Source: Cryptomeria japonica (Eukaryota; Streptophyta; Pinopsida; Cupressales; Cupressaceae). From it: a DNA stretch of 64,000 nucleotides. The stretch spans positions 291,806,457-291,870,456 of the forward strand of contig NC_081410.1 of the NCBI RefSeq assembly GCF_030272615.1, written 5' to 3'. Made by a program: the position numbers and the translations under genes. The notes under the pieces are model-generated. The model searched no databases and was not told the DNA's origin. It worked only from the letters and a program-made list of their open reading frames with translations. This document shows, one piece after another, positions 1-10,111 of this stretch (positions are counted from its first letter, which is position 1; every line of letters begins with the position of its first letter).

Positions 1-105
1 GATCAGGACATTCCAGACTTAGCCAATTTTCAGGATCAAGACTTTCAGACTTAGCCAATTTTCAAGATCAGGACTTTCAGACTTAGCCAATTTTCAGGAT
101 CAGGA
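1..105. repeat. 32-33 bp tandem repeat, three copies
   Basis: A unit beginning GATCAGGAC and ending AGCCAATTTTCAG is repeated at about 1-33, 34-65 and 66-97, with a partial fourth copy after it. The units differ by single substitutions. The array is cut by the window edge, so its full length is unknown. Confidence 0.75.
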
Positions 106-267
106 CATTACTCAAGCCGGACTTTCTATCCATGTGATCCCCTTGGCGACACTCAAAATGCAAAGGCTAACGGACAAAACCCTAAAAGACCTAGAAAACA
201 AACCTTAAAAAGCAAAAAAGCAGGGGTCCCCATTTGCAATGGGGCGATGTGTGAAATGGTCACAACA
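1..267 (+). mobile_element. 3' end of an LTR-type element, truncated by window edge
   Basis: The copia reading frame that ends at 389 is recognisable only from about 268 onward. Directly before it is unrelated sequence ending in ...GGTCACAACA, a plausible LTR 3' terminus (CA). The stretch contains a short tandem array (1-105) and a purine-rich segment but no coding capacity. I read it as the right end of an LTR element inserted into the copia RNase H region, with GAAAG (268-272) as one side of the target duplication. The other side is outside the window, so this is inference. Confidence 0.35.
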
Positions 268-646
268 GAAAGATAATAAGACTGGATTATGTCAATACAG
301 GAGATCAGACAGCTGACATTCTCACCAAACCCCTAGCAAGAGTGAAAATTGATCACTTCAGGAGGTATCTTGGTATGGTTAAAATGTAATTGATGTCTAA
401 AATTATGTAAACTTCTTGGTCATATATTTGAGTATATGAAGTATGTAACCTTTCCCTGTGTTCATACCTAAAGGATGACGATTCTTTAGTTAATGAACAC
501 TTGTATTTTAACATTGTAAGGTGACGATCTTATAAATGTTTGGAAGATCATATAAACTGAAAATCAGACAATTTGAATATCAGTAATATGATAAGTTATA
601 GTAGACATTATGTAAGCGGATTAATGTCAATGCACATATTATAACA

Positions 647-797
647 GGGATATCAAAGTGAGTATATCCTTAGTATCACAGGCTGATACTTAAAATAGGG
701 ATATCAAAGTGAGTACATCCTTAGTATCATAGGCTGATACTTAAAATAGGGATATCAAAGTGAGTATATCCTTAGAATCACAAGCTGATTCTTCACA
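647..797. repeat. 51-bp tandem repeat in copia 3' UTR, three copies
   Basis: Units start at 647, 698 and 749, each beginning GGGATATCAAAGTGAGTA. The third unit diverges near its end. The copia element at 2696-8239 has a similarly GATATC-rich, degenerate repetitive 3' tail (7390-7730), so this is probably a family property of these copia 3' UTRs. Confidence 0.8.
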
Positions 798-876
798 CCT
801 AGGTGATGTAATTATCATGAGATTAGTGTGGAGCTAAATTAAGTTTTAGGTCTATACTCCTAAGACTAAGAGGGAG

Positions 877-1203
877 TGTTAAAATTAGTCTCAGTCGTAA
901 CTAATCTGGTTATTAACGCCCAGAAATTCGATTTGATATACTTGCAATTTAATTGAGATTTATGTAAGTGAGTATTAAACTAACACATTAGTTTGTTATT
1001 GTTATGTTTGGTTAAGTAATCCCGCTAGTGTAGAAGGATCGTGGCTCCACACAGGGGTCACGACCCTATGTGGAACCACGTAACGTCAGACAATACACGT
1101 GGTAAACGTAGAAGATATAATTGCTTGGTCTTCGTATCTGCAAAGGCAAACTGATAAGACATAAATAAAATCAGTTTATATTTCTTTAAATCAAATACTA
1201 ACA
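877..1203 (+). repeat. copia 3' LTR (327 bp)
   Basis: It begins TGTTAAAATTAG immediately after the polypurine tract and ends ...ACTAACA, giving the usual TG/CA ends. GTATA (1204-1208) would be the 3' target duplication. The matching 5' LTR is outside the window. Confidence 0.65.
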
Positions 1204-1246
1204 GTATAAATTCTTTGTCTCAGAATTCTGATTGTTCTGAAAGTCA

Positions 1247-2690
1247 TCACAGTCTATTTACATTTACAGTCTTCATAGACTGAGTCGCAAGGCTAGGAGT
1301 AGTAGAAGGCATAAATGGACCACTAGTCTCATCAACCACAACATCATGACTGAAAATTAGATGATCTGTCTCCACATCAATCAACCTGTAGGCCTTGTGG
1401 TTGTCGTTGTAACCAGTAAACATAAGTGTTTGGCTCTTTGAAACCAGCTTAGCACGCTTGGCGTTTGGAATCCATACATAAGCAGTAGAACCGAAGACTT
1501 TCAAATGGCCCACTTTAGGCTTGCGTCCTGACCAGGCTTCTTCAGGAGTCATCTTCTTAACGACATGTGTAGGTGACCGATTCAAGAGGTAGACTGCAGT
1601 GTAAACTGCTTCAGCCCAGTATTTCTTAGGAACATTTCTATGCTCTATCATAGAACGAGCCATTTCAGTAATGGTGTGATTCCTACATTCAAAAACACCA
1701 TTCTAACAGGGGTGTATGGTGTTGTGAGGTGCTTAATGCCATGTGTAACACAAAATGAGAAGAAGTCATTGGAACAAAACTGCCCCCCATTCTCTGACCT
1801 TAGAGTGACAATCTGAGAACCGGAATCTTCCTCAACTAAGGCCTTAAACTGCTGAAATGTACTGAACACATCTGATTTATTTTTCAGACAATACACCCAC
1901 ATTTTTTGATTGAAATCATCAACAAATAATAAGAAGTACCTGGACCCAGTCACAAATGGATTGCTCATTGGCCTACATACATCAGCGTGAACCAATTGAA
2001 GGACCTTGGAGGCTCGCCAAGAATCGCTATCCGAGAATGGTGTCCTATGTTGCTTCCCAGCTTGACAGGCTCCACATACTCCATGATTTTGAGGTTGGAT
2101 CTCAAGTAGACCAGCAACCAAACCCTCCCAAGATAACTGAGAGAGATAGTGCACGTTAAAGTGCCCATAACGTTGATGCCAAAGTCTTCTTATGGATGTA
2201 CTTCTAGCAACTAGAGCATGCTCCTGAGAATCGCCAGAATCAGCAAGTCTATACAAAGCATGATCTTCAAGTCCCACTACAATTGTAGTACGAGTCTCCC
2301 TATCAACAATGTTGCAGGTGGACGAACTGAAGATAACATCTAATTGAGGAGAATGCCTCATGATCTAGCTAACGGAGAGGAGATTATGTTCCATGCCTGG
2401 AACATAGTAGACATCAAGATAAATTAAATTTCTACCTCCTGGGTGAATCTGGACAATGCCTTTACCAGCAACTATGTACTCTTCTCCTCCTCCGAAGATC
2501 ACTAGATCCGAGAATGGTTCAAATTTCAGGAACCAATCCCAACGATGAGTAAAATGCCGCGAAGCCCCTAAATCAATATACTAGGCAGAAGAGTGTACTG
2601 GATTTGTTGTTCTTTTGGCCATAAAAGCATAGAAAGCAAATTCTTTCTGCTCAAAGTGTTCGGCAACATTTGCCTTTTGTTGAGACCCTC
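1247..2690 (-). pseudogene. copia protease-integrase fragment
   Basis: Reading 2690 to 2360, a degenerate protease segment contains DLGASRHFTH, where D-S/T-G-A is usual. From 2361 to 1648 comes integrase with the zinc motif around LWHQRYGH and CGACQAGK, then the catalytic core (VHADVCRP, RSENGGQF). The second catalytic Asp (usually RTDNGG or RSDNGG) is Glu here. A frameshift near 1690 moves the reading into 1663-1247, which encodes the integrase C-terminal part (WAEAVYTAVYLLNR). Non-functional because of frameshifts, an in-frame stop near 2580 and loss of RT and RNase H. Confidence 0.8.
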
Positions 2691-2695
2691 CCTAC

Positions 2696-3147
2696 TGTTA
2701 ATTCTTGTAACATCGGTTGTACCATTTCCGATACATGAATTAATTATATGTTAACATAGTGGTATACGTTAACAATAAACTATAAATAAATATTGAATTA
2801 GGGTGTTTGCCACCAGTCACACCCCTTATTGTCATCAAGCTGAAATCAAACGATTTATCATAAATCGCGATCGGTCAAGCAAATAATTTGTTTTGTTAAT
2901 GTGCGGTGATATTAGGAGTGGTACATAGGAAGAGATGTGTCTTCCCACGTGGGAAGACATATCTCTTCTCTACGTACCCTCTCATTCACTTAGATATATA
3001 ACATGCATCCAATGGGGAGGATGACAATACTGAAATTAATAAGTATTGTGCTTCCTTCATTCGCACTACTACAGTTCGAAGTAAATTCCAGACTATAACT
3101 TTCATCTATTCTAGCCTCTTGATCATAGAATTTAATTAAACTTGACA
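2696..3147 (+). repeat. copia 5' LTR (452 bp)
   Basis: It starts TGTTAATTCTTG and ends AAACTTGACA. It contains a 22-bp palindromic stretch around CCCACGTGGG (2938-2955), which includes a perfect G-box core CACGTG, a typical plant bZIP/bHLH site. The primer-binding site abuts its end. Confidence 0.93.
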
Positions 3148-3269
3148 TGGTATCAGAGCTAAGTTAAGGAAGATCAAATTAAATTCTGTAACGATCGGAT
3201 AGACATTCACCCGGCTCTTACTAGATCACACTCCTATAATCCTAACGGCAACCGGAGTTAGGTTTGAAG

Positions 3270-4177
3270 ATCGACTAGATGGAGCATCAAATTTTGTATC
3301 TTGGAAATTCAGGATCATGCTTGTTTTGAAAGAAAATAAAATTGACTCCCATGTCAAAAGTGAAATTCCTGAACCCTCTGATGATACGGAGAAAATTCAG
3401 TGGAGCAAGGACAGTGAGAAGGCTCTTAAGATAATTGTGGATTCAGTGAGAGACCACATTGTGCCAGTTATTTCTAAATATGAGATGGTCTTTCAGATGT
3501 TCAAAGCCCTAGCTGGCATTTATGAAATCAACAACACTAGCGGGGCTCTCACCTTGAAGAATCAACTACACCATATAAAGATGAATAAAGGAGAGACAGT
3601 TACATCCTATTTCTTAAGGATCACTGAGTTTAGGGATCAACTATCCAATATTGGACATCTAGTAGACAACAAAGAACTTGTTATGATGGCCCTAAATGGA
3701 CTTCCTACCTCATGGGAATCGTTCATTCAAGGAATCAGTGCTCGTTCTAAATTTCCTAAGTTTGATAGATTGAAAACCGATTGTATTCAAGAGGAATCTC
3801 GGCTTGTCACAAGAGGAATAAAACAAAACAATGGCAATGAGGACATTCAAGTTCTAAACTCAAATTCCCACAAGAAAGGAAAGAAGAAGAACTTTAAGAG
3901 AAAAAGGGACAACGGCTCAAATGGAAAGAGGTCTTCAAAGAAGAAGAGAGACATTTCTGAAGTACAATGTTTCAGATGTGACCAATATGGGCACCATGCA
4001 ATGAAGTGTCCAGACAGGATCAAGCAACAGGCTTCAATGGTAGAAGTTAAGAAAGGGAGTGATTCCGAGGGACTAGTCTTCTACTCAGCCCTCTCTAGTC
4101 AAGTCACCCCCAATTCCAACACATGGGTGATTGACACAGAGCATCTCGACACAACACTGGATTTCGTGAGCACCTAG
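3270..4177 (+). pseudogene. copia Gag with CCHC knuckle, ending in broken protease
   Basis: Open from about 3270 (LDGASNFVSWKFRIM, a UBN2-type Gag start) to 4177. It carries a lysine-rich stretch and the knuckle CFRCDQYGHHAMKC (3967-4008). The frame enters the protease active-site region (TWVIDT) and then shifts. The downstream half of the protease continues in another frame from about 4140, and the old frame stops at 4177. The frameshift lies right at the catalytic D-T/S-G, so this copy cannot make an active protease. Confidence 0.85.
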
Positions 4178-7100
4178 ATACACTTGTGGAAAATTTAAAT
4201 GAAGAAGTGACAATTGGTGATGACTCAAATTATCCAGTTATGGGAATAGGAACCTGCAATATCAACCTAAAGTCGGGCATATCCCTACAGCTGACTGGAG
4301 TTCTATTTGTACCTGATATAAAGAGAAAACTTGTCTCAATTCTGCACTTGAAGATAAGGGTTACAAATTAACCTTTATGGAAGGAAAGGTACTTGCTTGG
4401 CCAAAGAACTCCACCATCAAGAAAGCCCACACCATTGGAGTAAGACAAGGGAGCCTCTACAGACTTTGCACCACTCCACCTCAAGCCTTGATTCATGAGA
4501 CTCCAGATTCGAATGAACTTTGGCACAGAAGATTAGGGCACCTTCATTTCCATGCCCTACCTAAAATAGAGAAGATGGTGATTGGCTTACCCAAGCTAAG
4601 TCACAGTTCTGAAGGAGCATGCAAGGGGTGTGCCTTGGGAGAGAATACTAAAGGGTCTTTCAATTCTAACAACAGTAAATCCAAAAATGTATTAGAATTA
4701 GTTCATTCTGATCTGTGGACCCGTGTCTGTACCCTCCTTAGGAGGATTTTTATATTATGTAATATTTGTAGATGATTATTCTAAGAAGACCTGGATATAT
4801 TTTCTGAGGTACAAAGAGTCTAAAGAAATCCTTTCTAAATTTAAGGAATTCAAAGCTCTTGCAGAAAACATGACAGGTAAGAAAATCATAACCTTAAGAA
4901 CAGACAATGGGGGGGAATACACTTCTAATATGTTTAAAGATTATTGTATAAATGTTGGGATTAAGAGGGAGTTAACTGTACCTTATAACCCACAACAAAA
5001 TGGGGTAGCTGAAAGAAAGAATAGGACTATAGTAGAAGCTGCTAGGGCTATGTTGTTTGACCAAAATATAGAAACCTCATTTTGGGCTGAAGCATCTAGG
5101 ACAGTTGTGTACATTCAAAATAGATGTCCACATTCTCTTCTTGATAATAAAACCCTTGAAGAAGCCTTTACTGGTAACAAACCTGACATAAGTCATCTCC
5201 GGATCTTTGGGTGTCCAGTCTATATTCATGTTCCCAAAGAAAAGAGAACAAAATTAGAACCTTCTGGAAAGAAAGGGGTATTTGTTGGGTATAGTGAAAC
5301 CTCTAAGGCTTACAGAGTATACATACCTGAACAAAGGCAAATTGAACTAAGGAGAGATGTCATCTTTGAAGAAGACATAGCATTCAAGAGGTCCAAAAGC
5401 TCTAATGAATTAGAACACCAAGATCATCCTACAAAGCATGGATGAGGATCCCACCCTTGAGATTCAAAGGAAGACCCCTGAAAACGCTGAGCATGAAGTT
5501 CAAGACTTACCTTTAGAAGAACATTATCCCGAAACTAGGAAGAGACCACTTTGGTAAAAAGATGCTTCAAGAAGCTGAAAATTATGCTGCTCCAAAGGGG
5601 ACCTTCAGAGAAAGTAAGAGACCTACCCTATTTTCCAATTATGCTGCCTTGATGAGTGAGACCATTGATGCAGAACCTTCCTATGTTGGAGATGCTCTCA
5701 AGCATCAAGTTTAGAAAGATGCTATGTCAAAAGAGTATCAATCAATTCTGAAAAATGATGTCTGGGATATCGTGCTTAGGCCTAAAGGCAAATCTATGGT
5801 ATCTTCTAAATGGCTCTTCAAAATCAAACATGCAGCAGATAGCAACATTGAGAAGCACAAAGCAAGGTTTGTTGCCAAAGGTTTCTCACAGAAAGAAGGT
5901 ATTGACTCTGAAGAGACATTCGCTCCTATTGCCAGATACACTTTTGTCCGAGCAGTTTTGGCTATTGCAACATCTAAAGGATGGAAAGTCCATCAAATGG
6001 ATGTTAAGACTGCTTTTTTGAATGGTAAGATTGAAGAAGTTTATTTGGAGCAACCTGAAGGTTTTGTGATTCATAAGGCTGAATCACATGTCTGCAGATT
6101 AAAGAAAGCCCTATATGGACTGAAACAGGCCCCAGAGCATGGTATGAAAGAATTGATCACTATCTCTTGGAATTAGGGTTTTCCAAGAATGAAGCATATC
6201 CAAATCTCTACTACAAAGTAATCAATGGTGAATTACTAATTCTTATTCTTTGTGTTGATGATCTACTAATCACAGGAGAGGATAATCGTATTTCTCAATG
6301 TAAGAAAGAATTAGCCTCTAAGTTTGATATGAAGGATTTAGGAATTCTTCACTACTTCCTTGGATTGGAAGTTTGGTAGCAGGCAGATGGTATAATCCTT
6401 AATCAAGGAAAATACACCATTGATATACTCAAGAGATTTGGAATGATGGATTGTAGATCCATGACCACACCTATGGAAACAAATTTGCACAAGTTAAAGG
6501 AAGTAGCTGCAAAATCAGAGTTTGCAGATCCTACCCTCTACAAACAAATTATTGGATCTCTGATGTATTTGGTAAACACAAGACTTTATATATGTTATGT
6601 TGTTAATACACTAAGTCAGTTCATGTGTGAACCTAGGGAAATACATCTAGTTGCTACCAAACATATTCTGAGATATCTTCGAGGAACTATTGGTTTTGGT
6701 CTGAAATATAAACATGTAGACCTTGACCTACATGGATTCATTGATTCTGATTGGGCTAGAAGCGTAGTTGACAAGAAAAGCACATCAGGATGTTGCTTCA
6801 GTTTAGGATCAAGAATGATCTCATGGATATGTAGAAAACAGTCTTCAGTTGCTCAGAGTTCTACAAAAGCTGAATACATTGCAGCCTCCATGGGAGCAAG
6901 AGCAGCAGTATGGCTCCGGAAACTGCTTGTAGGACTGTTTGGTCAGCCCTTAAATCCTACTGTCATCTATTGTGACAATCAAAGTTGCATCAAGCTTTCA
7001 ATATATCCAGTATTTCATGACGGGTCTAAACACATTGAGATTTCTTATCACTATGTTCGAGATATGGTGGAAAGGAATGTGATCCGACTAATTATATTAG

Positions 7101-7190
7101 TACAGGTGATCAGATTGCAAACATTCTTACCAAGCCTCACTCCGGGATCAAGATTGAACACTTTAGCGATAAACTTGGTATGGTTGAATA
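4135..7190 (+). pseudogene. copia pol: protease-integrase-RT-RNase H, frameshifted
   Basis: Successive frames carry: protease C-terminal half (4140-4371); integrase zinc region (LWHRRLGHLHF, 4519-4550); integrase core with VHSDL, RTDNGGEY and NGVAERKN all intact (4700-5040); RT palm with VHQMDVKTAFLNG (about 5990) and catalytic LCVDDLLI (6250); RNase H with DSDWA and STKAEYIAA (6745-6890). The frame changes near 4130, 4365, 4725, 5450-5720, 6135 and 7100. An in-frame TAG at 6377-6379 interrupts RT. All domains of an autonomous copia are present but none can be translated together. Confidence 0.9.
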
Positions 7191-7788
7191 TGTTATTTAA
7201 TTTTGAGATAGAGTCTCATTTATTCTGATATACTAATATATTTAAGATGTTTAATGTGTAAACTCTTTTATTTGTCATGTGTATGACTCCATGACTTCAT
7301 GGGCCCTCCTGTGAACATTATTGAAGGGTGACGACTTTTCAATAATGAACACTTGTTTCAATTGATATTGTAAGGTGATGATTTTACAATTATCAATTTA
7401 TCTATCTTGATGGATATCATGTGACTTGATATCTGTGGACATGTCATGATACTATATATCTCTGAGACATTATGGTAGATATCAGTTGGTTGGTATCATT
7501 AAATAAACCATAATTATGATAGAGATCTTCATGGTGAATATTATGGACATAATATTCGTGGGCATGCCATGAATCATTATCAGTATGGTAGGCATCATGT
7601 GACTTGATGCCAGTGCACATACCTTACTTGATAACTATGAGTTATGGTGAGTATCATGAGACTTGATATTCATTGTTGAACCATATCTCTGGATATCACT
7701 ATGGTGTGATATCTCTTCCCTTCACAATCAATGGATGAATTGTGATTTTTCTCTAACATGAAATGTGTCCTCCCTAGTTAAGAGGGAG

Positions 7789-8239
7789 TGTTAATTCTTG
7801 TAACGTCGGTCGTACCATTTCCGATACATGAATTAATTATATGTTAACATAGTGGTATATACGTTAACAATAAACTATAAATAAATATTGAATTAGGGTG
7901 TTTGCCACCAGTCACACCCCTTCTTGTCATCAGGCTGAGATCAAACGATTTATCATAAATCGCGATCGGTCAACCAAATAATTTGTTTTGTTAATGTGCG
8001 GTGATATTAGGAGTGGTATATAGGAAGAGATGTGTCTTCCCACGTGGGAAGACATATCTTCTCTACGTACCCTCTCATTCACTTAGATATATAACATGCA
8101 TCCACAGGGAGGATGACAATACTGAAATTAATAAGTGTTGTGCTTCCTTCATTCGCACTATTGCAGTTCGAAGTAAATTCCAGACTATACCTTTCATCTG
8201 TTCTAGCCTCTTGATCATAGAATTTAATTAAACTTAACA
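7789..8239 (+). repeat. copia 3' LTR (451 bp)
   Basis: A near copy of 2696-3147 starting TGTTAATTCTTG and ending AACTTAACA, directly after the polypurine tract. It retains the palindromic CACGTG segment. Differences from the 5' LTR include a 2-bp deletion in the ATATCTTCTC stretch. Confidence 0.93.
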
Positions 8240-8244
8240 CCTGC

Positions 8245-8918
8245 TTCTTTTGTTCAGAAGCCAATCGAATTCGACACTCAGCCTTCATGTGACCAAACTT
8301 ATGACAATAATTGCACTGAACGCTCTTCTTCTTGTTGTCCTAAGAAGAACCAGAGCCTTTCGGCTGAGAAGATGGAGCCTTCCCTTTGTTCTTAGCAAAA
8401 GAATTGGCAGAGAACGCTTGCTCGGTGGAGGTGGAACTGGTACTACTCCCAAACTGTTGTCGCCACCGATCTTGTTGTAAAAGCTTGTTACAAAGATTAG
8501 GAAACTTTAAATCGACGTTAGTGGAAGTGATATTGAGCGCTTTGATGAAATGCTCATAAGATTTGGGCAAACTCTTTAGAGTGATGACAACCATGTCCTC
8601 TTCCTCCATTGTGCAACCAATCGCCTCAAGTTGATCACGGATCTCCTTGATCTTAGTCAAGTGATCCTGCAGAGGTGTCCTCTCATCCATCGTAATCGAA
8701 AAGAGAATGTTCGTCACAAAGAATGTTCTGCTCTTGTCAGAGGTTTCATGGAGACTCTTCAAATGATCCCATATCTCCTTCGCAATTTTGTCAAACGGTA
8801 CATGAGGTAGCTGCTCATCGGTGACGAAGAGTTTGATGAGCATTACTGCTTCCAGGTTACGCTCATCCCATTTGTCCTGATCTTTTCCGGCAGTAGGTGG
8901 ACGTGAAGACATGCCCAA
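8245..8918 (-). pseudogene. copia Gag with CCHC knuckle
   Basis: The minus-strand frame 8918 to 8340 encodes a Gag of the UBN2 type (contains IAKEIWDHLKSLHE and a PLQDHLTKIKEIRDQL-like segment). A TAG at 8340-8342 interrupts it. The zinc knuckle CNYCHKFGHMKAEC (8327-8286) follows. The frame then runs into the nested copia insertion at 8239 and continues on the far side at 2695. Confidence 0.8.
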
Positions 8919-9927
8919 AACAGCTGCATCAAGACATCAGTACTCAAAAATTGTCAACATGCGCTACTTCCAGGTGTTGTAGTTGCGGCCGTTGAATTTC
9001 TGGCTACTTTCGAGCATAATGTTTGTTAGAGATGCCATCATGTACCCCGAGGTCGAACTGGTGGAGGCACGAATTCCAATGCACGAAAACTAACAGATGA
9101 AAACATAGGGTTCTTAAAAATTCTGTAAGTTGAATTTGAAGGCAGAAATTGAAACCCTGGCATAGTTTACGAGGCAAAAAAAAATTCGGAAGACCCAAAA
9201 AATTTTGATAGCAACCCAATTGAGGTTTCGAAAAACCCACCAAGAATCTATAATTGAAATAAAAGTTCGACTTAATCGAAGGGTTCAAAACCCTAGTCAA
9301 AACTGACAGAAACCCTAGGCGACAAAAATATGTTGCAGAAATGCAGAAACCCTAGGCACAAAAATATGGAGGGTTTTTGGAAACCCTGGGCGCTGCCCAG
9401 AAACCCTAACCGCGGAGTGGGTCTGTGGCAAAAAAAACTTTCGTAGCCAAAAAAAAAACATGGGTCGCACAGAGTCGCGAAAATAATATTCGCAATTTAG
9501 CAGAAAAAATCGTGTGCTAGAGAAGATTGAAAATCGAGGGTCCGACAATGGTTTGAGACAACACAGATGCGAAAAACCGGAACCTTTTTTTCGCACGACA
9601 AAAAAAAACTGGTGCCACCGCCAAAAAACAAAAAACGAAATCGCTCGAAAAATATCACATGATATTTGCAGAAAACCAATGCGGGTGAAGGGAAAAATCC
9701 CTAAAAAATAGGTGCAAAAAAAGAAGACCTGTGAAGAATCGCAAAATGCTGGTAAAAGCACAAGCACAGGCGACACAAAGAAATCGCGGCTCGAAAAATC
9801 GCAAAATACGTCGCGATTTTCTAGGTTGAGCACAAAACGCAAAGGTGACGTGACAGAAAAGGGAGTTCGTGAGCTGAACAAATAACACGAAAAAAATTTG
9901 TGTTAAAACCCTAAGGCTCTGATTCCA

Positions 9928-10111
9928 TGTGAATAAGAGAGATTCACTAGTAAAATAACTTAGTCTATTAACTATGAAAATATTACAATATATAGAAATA
10001 CCATAATACTGTAAATATTAAATAAAGACACCTACTTCTAACTAGCTATAACTTTAGACATCTAATTACAATATATTTGACCATTAAACAATATGAAATA
10101 TTATTCTAACA
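9928..10111 (-). repeat. copia 5' LTR (184 bp) with adjacent primer-binding site
   Basis: On the minus strand it begins TGTTAGAATAAT and ends CTCTTATTCACA. TGGAATCAGAGCC (9927-9915) follows directly. This is one base off the usual TGGTATCAGAGCC initiator tRNA-Met primer site and fixes the element's orientation. The 184-bp LTR is short for copia. Confidence 0.75.

Larger units (their letters stand above)
268..1203 (+). mobile_element. Ty1/copia element, 3' end only (RNase H tail, 3' UTR, LTR)
   Basis: Bases 255-389 encode the last residues of a copia polyprotein. The conserved RNase H tail contains GDQTADILTKPLARVK, and the frame stops at 387-389. A non-coding 3' tail of about 490 bp follows, then a purine tract (AGAGGGAG, 869-876), then an LTR at 877-1203. 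The rest of the element would lie left of the window. It appears to be inserted into the minus-strand copia that resumes at 1204, between that element's integrase and RT regions. Confidence 0.75.
2696..8239 (+). mobile_element. Complete but inactive Ty1/copia element (5.5 kb)
   Basis: The 5' LTR is 2696-3147. TGGTATCAGAGC, matching the initiator tRNA-Met primer site, follows directly at 3148-3159. Gag-pol then runs in order Gag, protease, integrase, RT, RNase H, with a polypurine tract (AAGAGGGAG, 7780-7788) before the 3' LTR 7789-8239. Flanks CCTAC (2691-2695) and CCTGC (8240-8244) are a near-perfect 5-bp target duplication. By eye the LTRs differ at roughly 15 positions plus a 2-bp indel, so the insertion is not recent. 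It lies inside the minus-strand copia, between its CCHC knuckle and its protease. Confidence 0.93.
1204..10111 (-). mobile_element. Ty1/copia element, minus strand, split by two plus-strand copia insertions
   Basis: On the minus strand, from right to left, it reads: 5' LTR (10111-9928), primer-binding site (9927-9915), AT-rich leader, Gag (8918 to about 8250) with a CCHC knuckle, then a break where the plus-strand copia 2696-8239 is inserted. It then resumes with protease and integrase (2690-1247). RT, RNase H and the 3' LTR are absent. The frame stops at 1247 next to another copia LTR, so the remainder may continue left of the window. Gag and protease read across the 8240/2695 junction, which supports one split element. 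The target duplication of the nested copia is CCTAC/CCTGC. Confidence 0.8.

Noticed and set aside
9315-9888. Overlapping minus-strand reading frames of 188 and 77 residues
   Set aside because: They are rich in Phe and Leu from A-rich non-coding leader of the minus-strand copia, with no domain similarity.
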